DNA of 20,031 bases, taken from DASXMX01 sp035483795 (GTDB lineage Bacteria > Planctomycetota > Phycisphaerae > Tepidisphaerales > Tepidisphaeraceae). Both the position numbers and the translations under genes were made by a program. The notes below the pieces were generated by a model that had not been told where the DNA came from, searched no databases, and was given only the letters and a program-made list of their open reading frames with translations. Location of the stretch: contig DATHPP010000307.1 of NCBI GenBank assembly GCA_035483795.1, positions 1-20,031 of the forward strand, given 5' to 3'. Below, piece after piece: positions 15,786 to 20,031 of this stretch (position 1 is its first letter; each line of letters begins with the position of its first letter).

Positions 15786-16687
15786 CCGGGAATTCTGGTC
15801 ATCACGTCTTCCAGACCGTGGGCGATGACGCCGGGAAAGATACTGCCGGTCTTTTCGCGCATGACGGCATACACGGCTCCGGCAAAGCAGTTGAAGACCC
15901 CGGACGCCCAGGCGAACTGGAACCGACCCTGGAAGTAATCGACGGTATTGAGCGCGTGAACGAACCCGAAAAGCAGGGACGAGACGATCAGCCCTACCCC
16001 AAAGCGAATGCCCGGCAAAGCAATGGGTTTTCCGAATGCGAGGTCGAGCCGGGTCTGGATGTAGCCACGAAAGAAGATTTCTTCCCCCAGGCCGGCGCCG
16101 ATGACCATCCATCCGACGGTGCCGATCATGGGACCGACGGGCCGGCGTGCGTGAATGGCCGCCAGGATCGGCAGCGACCAGAGGACGAGCAGAAGAGGAA
16201 TGCTGGCCGTGGGCGGAACCGCACTCACAGCCCTTCTGGGCTTTCGCAGCATCCACAGAAGAAGCATCGCGTACACCAGCGCCATGCCACTGCCGCTCGA
16301 CGCCAACGACCACGGCGTTCCCGGCCGGACCGTGTTCGCAGGATGAAAACCGGTCAAGCGGAGGAGGATCAGCAGCGTCACCGGCGTAAGAATGCCCCAG
16401 AAAATTCCCAGGTTCAGGTTGTAGCGCCAGTCTTTGAGGTTCACTCCGAATTCCGCCAGGCTCCAGCCGCGAAGGCGGACCGCCAGAACACTGAACAGAA
16501 TCATGAACAGGCCCGCGCTGTAGTTCTGACCTGCCGCCCCTTCGAGCCGCCCGAGCCAGGTGAAATGCTTGAACGACCGCCAGCCGACGTGAACGAGACC
16601 GAACGCCAGCAGCACTTCGAGGAGGGCCAAGGCACGGCTGCGCTGCGGTCGGATCGGCGCGTCTGTCTCGGGAGGTAGGCAGGTCAC
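15782..16687 (-). CDS. CPBP family intramembrane metalloprotease
   Basis: A roughly 301-residue membrane protein with about seven to eight hydrophobic segments. The CPBP (Abi) motifs are all present: EEIFFRGYIQTRL (E202, E203, R207), FGFVHALN (H244), FNCFAGAVYA (about 265-274) and an H290 in GVIAHGLED. In the family these residues form the active site of Rce1-like prenyl-protein or other intramembrane proteases, and some members confer bacteriocin immunity. The target is unknown. The start is uncertain: the GTG at 16687 has no clear ribosome site, and there is no ATG near the first membrane segment; a TTG or GTG within the next 25 codons would also fit. Between this gene and the upstream SPINDLY-like gene are 58 bp. 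Confidence 0.88.
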   Translation of the reverse strand: MTCLPPETDAPIRPQRSRALALLEVLLAFGLVHVGWRSFKHFTWLGRLEGAAGQNYSAGLFMILFSVLAVRLRGWSLAEFGVNLKDWRYNLNLGIFWGILTPVTLLILLRLTGFHPANTVRPGTPWSLASSGSGMALVYAMLLLWMLRKPRRAVSAVPPTASIPLLLVLWSLPILAAIHARRPVGPMIGTVGWMVIGAGLGEEIFFRGYIQTRLDLAFGKPIALPGIRFGVGLIVSSLLFGFVHALNTVDYFQGRFQFAWASGVFNCFAGAVYAVMREKTGSIFPGVIAHGLEDVMTRIPG

Positions 16688-16745
16688 AAGGGTATTGACG
16701 TGGTCGACGCTCGGATATTCGGCAATATTTGAATGGGATACGTGG

Positions 16746-18905
16746 TCATAATCCCTTTGCCGCGCTGTGCAAGCGGTCCCATTCCTGGCATATCGTGCGA
16801 TAGATGCTCTCCATGTTTCGTGCGAACCTGGGTGCGTCCATCAGGGGCGAGCGTCGCATTTGTTCCCGGAGGCCGCGGCGCAGATTGGCGAGGGCCGGCA
16901 GGTCCCCGGAAAGCGCGAGGGCCCCGGCGACGAACGGGACGGGCGACTGGAAAACCCACTCGCGCCGCCCGAGGTTGGAGAGGATGCTTTCCCCGCCGCG
17001 GCTCACCGCAGTTGCACCGGGGCGGGTCAGGACGGGGACGCCCATCCACAGGGCGTCCAGCGTGGTCGTATGGCCGGGGTAGGGCCACGTGTCCAGACAG
17101 ATGTCGATGCGGTGGAAGGTCGCCATGTACGGCGTTCGAGCCTGCTCCCCGACGAATTCGATGCGCCCGGAATCGACGCCGTGGCTATTCAGTTGATCCA
17201 GCAGACGCTGGTGCGACTTGCCCGGCGGCGCCCGCACGATCATCCGCGAACCTGCAACCGCCAAAAGTACCTTCGCCCAGAGGTCGATCGTCTGCCGGCT
17301 CACCTTCGCGAAGCGGTTCATGCTGCCGAAAGTCACAAAGCCGTTCTTCAGCCCCGGCAGCTCAGTCACCGGGGGCCCTTCCTCCAGCGGATCGTAACAC
17401 CAGTAACAATCCGGCAAGCAGATGGTTTTCTCCGAGTAACATGGCTCGTCTAATCCAGGGGCCTGCCCTGAGCCTGCCTGCGGTGAGCGTGTCGAACCCG
17501 TCGAAGGGGGATCGAGATACGGATCGCTGATCCGGTAATCCATCGTCTCCAGGCCGCTGGTTCCGGGATAGGCGAGCCAAGTGAGCTGAATGGGGGCGGG
17601 CTTGCGGGCGAAGACCAGCAGCCGACTTCCGGCGGCGTGCAGCGACAGATCGACCAGCAGGTCGATCTGATCGGATCGAACCGTCTGGGCAACCTGCTCG
17701 TCGCTCAGGTTCGTGATCTCGCGCCACACGTCACAACAGCGCCGATGGGCGGCGGTCAGCTCATCGGGACGGGCGATGTCGGCATAGCAGATGATCTCGA
17801 ACACCGAGCGGTCGTGGTTCGACAGCAGCGGCAGCGTGAACAGAGACGAGGCGTGCAGCCGGAAGTCCGGCGACACGTAGCCGATCCGAAGCCGGCGATG
17901 CGGATCAGTCCTTTCGCGAAGCACACCTCCTTTCGGGGCAAGCGAGCGGGCATGGAGCTCGTTCCACCGCACGTGATCCGCGTAGATCTGCGGCGGATCG
18001 AGCTGCGGATTGAAATACAGGGCATGAAGGAGACTGGCGGCGAGCCGGGCGTCCCGGCCGTCCTCGAGCAGCCGCTGGTGACAGACCCGAACCTCGTCGA
18101 TTTGCGCCGTCGTATGCAGCAAGCCGCCCAGAAGCTGGAGCGATTGGAAATGACGAACCTCCCTGGGCGGGCGGGTTGCCCCCTCTCCCTCCGGGACAGG
18201 GGGCAAGTCCAATACGCGACGCGCGGCGTCGATCGCGGCGTCGAGTTCGCCGGCTTCCTTCAGCGCGACGGCCAGATCGTAAAGGGTTGCCGGTGAATCG
18301 GGGCTCAGTTTGAGGGCCTCGCGATAAGCGGCCGCGGCTTGCCGCGGATCGTTTGCCTGCCGCAGGGTGTGTCCGAGGTTTTGCCAGACATCGATGAGAT
18401 TCGGCTGGATCGCCGCCGCCCTTCGATACGCGGCAACCGCCTCGGAAAGCCGCCCGGCTTCGCGAAGGGCCGTGCCGAGATTGTTGAGAATCTCCGGCGC
18501 CTGGGGTTGGGAGCGGAGGAAGCTCTGGAAGGCGTCGATGGCCCCGGCCAGATCATGTGCAAGGTACAGCGTGTTGCCCAGATGCGCATGGGCCTCCATG
18601 AATTCGGGTCGCAATTGGAGCGTGGTGCGGAACGCGTCTGCTGCGCGGAGATAATCCTGCCGTGCCATCAGGATCAATCCAAGATGCAGGTGGTACTCGG
18701 AGGTGCTCGGTGCGATCGCGATCGCGCGCTCTGCCAGATCACGGGCGGCGTCGTTGTGACCTTGCTGCCGGGCGATCAGCGACAGCAGGTATAGGGCATG
18801 ATTGTTTCGCGGCTGCCGGGCGAGGACCTGGCGGTACAGCGCCTCCGCCTCGCGCAGGCGCCCGGCCTGATGATGTTCGACGGCGGCTTGGAAGGCGTCA
18901 GGCAT
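16746..18905 (-). CDS. SPINDLY-like TPR O-GlcNAc transferase homolog, with in-frame repeats
   Basis: A 719-residue cytoplasmic protein from the ATG at 18905. About six TPR units cover residues 1-235, followed by a linker and a GT41-type glycosyltransferase domain (about 340-690). Motifs align with human OGT: GYVSPDFRLHASS (H351, matching OGT H498), PAPIQLTWLAYPGTSG, NRFAKVSRQTIDLWAKVL (K534, matching catalytic K842) and PGHTTTLDALWMGVPV (GHTT at 611-614). It should transfer GlcNAc, or another sugar, to protein Ser/Thr; acceptors are unknown. Two short repeat-derived segments sit inside: PPVPEGEG (235-242) and STGSTRSPQAGSGQAP (about 468-483). The start at MPDAFQAAVEHHQAG is chosen because residues upstream come from repeat copy 3. 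A paralog lies 100 bp upstream in the same direction. Confidence 0.9.
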   Translation of the reverse strand: MPDAFQAAVEHHQAGRLREAEALYRQVLARQPRNNHALYLLSLIARQQGHNDAARDLAERAIAIAPSTSEYHLHLGLILMARQDYLRAADAFRTTLQLRPEFMEAHAHLGNTLYLAHDLAGAIDAFQSFLRSQPQAPEILNNLGTALREAGRLSEAVAAYRRAAAIQPNLIDVWQNLGHTLRQANDPRQAAAAYREALKLSPDSPATLYDLAVALKEAGELDAAIDAARRVLDLPPVPEGEGATRPPREVRHFQSLQLLGGLLHTTAQIDEVRVCHQRLLEDGRDARLAASLLHALYFNPQLDPPQIYADHVRWNELHARSLAPKGGVLRERTDPHRRLRIGYVSPDFRLHASSLFTLPLLSNHDRSVFEIICYADIARPDELTAAHRRCCDVWREITNLSDEQVAQTVRSDQIDLLVDLSLHAAGSRLLVFARKPAPIQLTWLAYPGTSGLETMDYRISDPYLDPPSTGSTRSPQAGSGQAPGLDEPCYSEKTICLPDCYWCYDPLEEGPPVTELPGLKNGFVTFGSMNRFAKVSRQTIDLWAKVLLAVAGSRMIVRAPPGKSHQRLLDQLNSHGVDSGRIEFVGEQARTPYMATFHRIDICLDTWPYPGHTTTLDALWMGVPVLTRPGATAVSRGGESILSNLGRREWVFQSPVPFVAGALALSGDLPALANLRRGLREQMRRSPLMDAPRFARNMESIYRTICQEWDRLHSAAKGL
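17461..17510. repeat. In-frame repeat insertion in SPINDLY-like gene, family C
   Basis: The minus strand reads CCTTCGACGGGTTCGACACG then CTCACCGCAGGCAGGCTCAG. It resembles a widespread bacterial interspersed repeat whose translations appear as STGSTRSPQAGSGQ. Aligned with the downstream-coordinate paralog (19006-20031), the segment between DPYLDPP and YSEKTI is 21 residues here against 5 in the paralog, so about 48 bp were added without breaking the frame. Confidence 0.7.
18179..18203. repeat. Partial family B repeat inside SPINDLY-like gene linker
   Basis: CCCCCTCTCCCTCCGGGACA matches the left arm of the element at 9425-9519 at all but one position over its first 23 bases. It lacks the GGGGTGAGGG half. 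It encodes PPVPEGEG in the hinge between the TPR units and the catalytic domain. Confidence 0.6.
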
Positions 18906-18923
18906 AAGTGATGAATCCAAACC

Positions 18924-18998
18924 GGGAGGGCGAGGCTCCTGCCGAGCCGCATCCGTCAATGTCGAGAATTTCCGACTCGGCGGGAGCCTTGCCCTCCC
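18924..18998. repeat. REP-like inverted repeat, family A copy 3 (between SPINDLY paralogs)
   Basis: The arms at 18924-18946 and 18976-18998 are inverted copies with one or two mismatches and match copies 1 and 2. The element takes up most of the 100 bp between the two SPINDLY-like genes. In the frame upstream of 18905 it is open (QEPRPPGLDSSL), so automatic start calling may extend that gene into it. Confidence 0.85.
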
Positions 18999-19005
18999 AC
19001 TCGAC

Positions 19006-20031
19006 CTAGCGTGTCGCGGACTCGCACCAATTCTTCCATATCTCGCGGTACGCTGCTTGCAGATTGCGTGCGAAGCGCGGCGCGTCCATCAACGGGGAGC
19101 GGCGCAGGCAATCGCGGAGGGCCGGCCGCAATTGCATGAGCCGGTCGTGGTCGTTCGCCAACTGCGCTGAGACGTTCACATACTCCTGTGGCGATCGCGC
19201 CACCAGCTCGGGCAGACCAATGTTGGAGAGGATGGTGACGCCGGCCCGGCCGACGGGGAGCTTGCCGGCGAGGCTGACGACCGGGACGCCCATCCAGATC
19301 GAGTCCATTGCCGTGGTGTGCCCGCCGTACGGCGTAGGGTCGAGGGTGATGTCGATCCGGTGATATAGCGCCCAATACTGGCGTTGCGGAGTGCGCGGAG
19401 CGAACTCGATCCGCGACGGATCGATGCCGTGCCGGTTGAACCTTTCCGACAACCTCTGTCGCGGGCCGCCGAGCGGCGCGCGGAGCATCAGCTTCGATCC
19501 TGCTGTCATCGACATAATGCGCGCCCACGATTCGATCAGCGGATCGTTGACTTTCCAGAAATTGTTCAGGCAACCGAAAGTCACGTAGCCGTTGCCCATC
19601 GCCGGAAGTTCGTTCACCGGTACGTCCGCGTCAAACGGATCGTAGCACCAAAAGCTATCCGGCAGGCGGATCGTCTTCTCCGCGTAGAACTCATCGTTCG
19701 TGCCGGGCGGATCAAGATACGGGTCGCTGAGCCGATAGTCGATCGCGTCCATTCCGGTGGTTCCGGGCCAACCGAGCCAGGTCGCCTGCACAGGCGCAGG
19801 CTTTCGCGCCAGGGCCAGAAGCCGGCTCCCTGCCGTGTGCACCGCCAGATCGACCAGGATGTCGATTCGGTCTTCGCGAATCGTTTCGGCCAGCTTCTCA
19901 TCGGGAAGCCCGAGCGTGTCGCGCCACGCGTCGGATTGCTCCTTGAACCGCTGCGTGAACTCGTCCGGCTTACCCACGCCGCCGTAGCAATAGACCTCCA
20001 GGTCCTGGCCGTTTCGATTCGAGAGCACCGG
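19006..20031 (-). CDS. SPINDLY-like glycosyltransferase paralog, N-terminus outside window
   Basis: 342 codons, open to the right edge, so the N-terminal part (probably TPR units) is missing. The visible part is a GT41-type catalytic domain: PAPVQATWLGWPGTTGMDAI, DPYLDPPGTNDEFYAEKTI, FGCLNNFWKVNDPLIESWAR (catalytic-lysine equivalent in FWKV), and YGGHTTAMDSIWMGVPVVS. The C-terminus RRSPLMDAPRFARNLQAAYR is nearly the same as in the neighbour (RRSPLMDAPRFARNMESIYR), showing tandem duplication. Divergence elsewhere suggests an old duplication and perhaps different acceptors. The frame carries no repeat insertion at the DPP loop. There is no hint of a frame-shift. Confidence 0.9.
   Translation of the reverse strand, partial: PVLSNRNGQDLEVYCYGGVGKPDEFTQRFKEQSDAWRDTLGLPDEKLAETIREDRIDILVDLAVHTAGSRLLALARKPAPVQATWLGWPGTTGMDAIDYRLSDPYLDPPGTNDEFYAEKTIRLPDSFWCYDPFDADVPVNELPAMGNGYVTFGCLNNFWKVNDPLIESWARIMSMTAGSKLMLRAPLGGPRQRLSERFNRHGIDPSRIEFAPRTPQRQYWALYHRIDITLDPTPYGGHTTAMDSIWMGVPVVSLAGKLPVGRAGVTILSNIGLPELVARSPQEYVNVSAQLANDHDRLMQLRPALRDCLRRSPLMDAPRFARNLQAAYREIWKNWCESATR

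Noticed and set aside
15129..16313. 394-codon minus-strand frame spanning the HIT and CPBP genes
   Set aside because: It is out of frame with CPBP and antisense to HIT, and lacks any recognisable motif.
16698..16747. Direct repeat ACGTGGTC before the CPBP gene as a regulator site
   Set aside because: Only 8 bp, two copies about 42 bp apart, with one near the end of the upstream gene; chance is likely.

Overview
The window is GC-rich and carries 15 protein-coding genes, two of them cut by the window edges. The gene content fits a member of the Planctomycetota, perhaps a Phycisphaerae-like soil lineage: a DUF1080 protein, a secreted PQQ-like beta-propeller, a large TPR/gluzincin protein, SPINDLY-type O-GlcNAc transferase homologs and GC-rich palindromic repeats of the 'GEAPAE' type. 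The lineage is inferred from family composition only; there is no rRNA gene here. I found no tRNA, CRISPR array, transposase or phage gene. No stretch longer than about 180 bases lacks a gene or repeat.

Layout, left to right. (1) Positions 1-3099, minus strand: a secreted TPR/HExxH peptidase-like gene, then a MazG-like pyrophosphohydrolase overlapping it by 4 bp, then the start of a DUF2007-like gene. (2) 3138-4298, plus: a class V aminotransferase, divergent from the peptidase gene across 38 bp that hold a possible two-way -10 element. (3) 4295-10834, minus: ribD, ppk1, a PQQ-like beta-propeller gene and a class C beta-lactamase-like gene; the last two look co-transcribed. (4) 11011-15785: alternating single genes for an AIM24-like protein (+), a gamma-glutamyltransferase homolog (-), a DUF1223 protein (+), a DUF1080 protein (-) and a HIT/Ap4A phosphorylase-like protein (+). 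(5) 15782-20031, minus: a CPBP membrane protease and two tandem SPINDLY-like glycosyltransferases, the upstream one cut by the right edge.

Most genes look like chromosomal housekeeping or periphery genes: riboflavin synthesis (ribD), polyphosphate (ppk1), nucleotide clean-up (mazG-like, HIT), envelope and secreted proteins, and protein glycosylation. They do not form one obvious pathway. The most striking thing is a set of short palindromic repeats that enter reading frames without breaking them. They form the tail of RibD, lie inside the signal-peptide region of the beta-propeller protein, and occur twice inside one SPINDLY-like protein, where the neighbouring paralog shows the uninserted state. 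I saw no new multi-gene system that I could defend; the in-frame repeats are the best lead.
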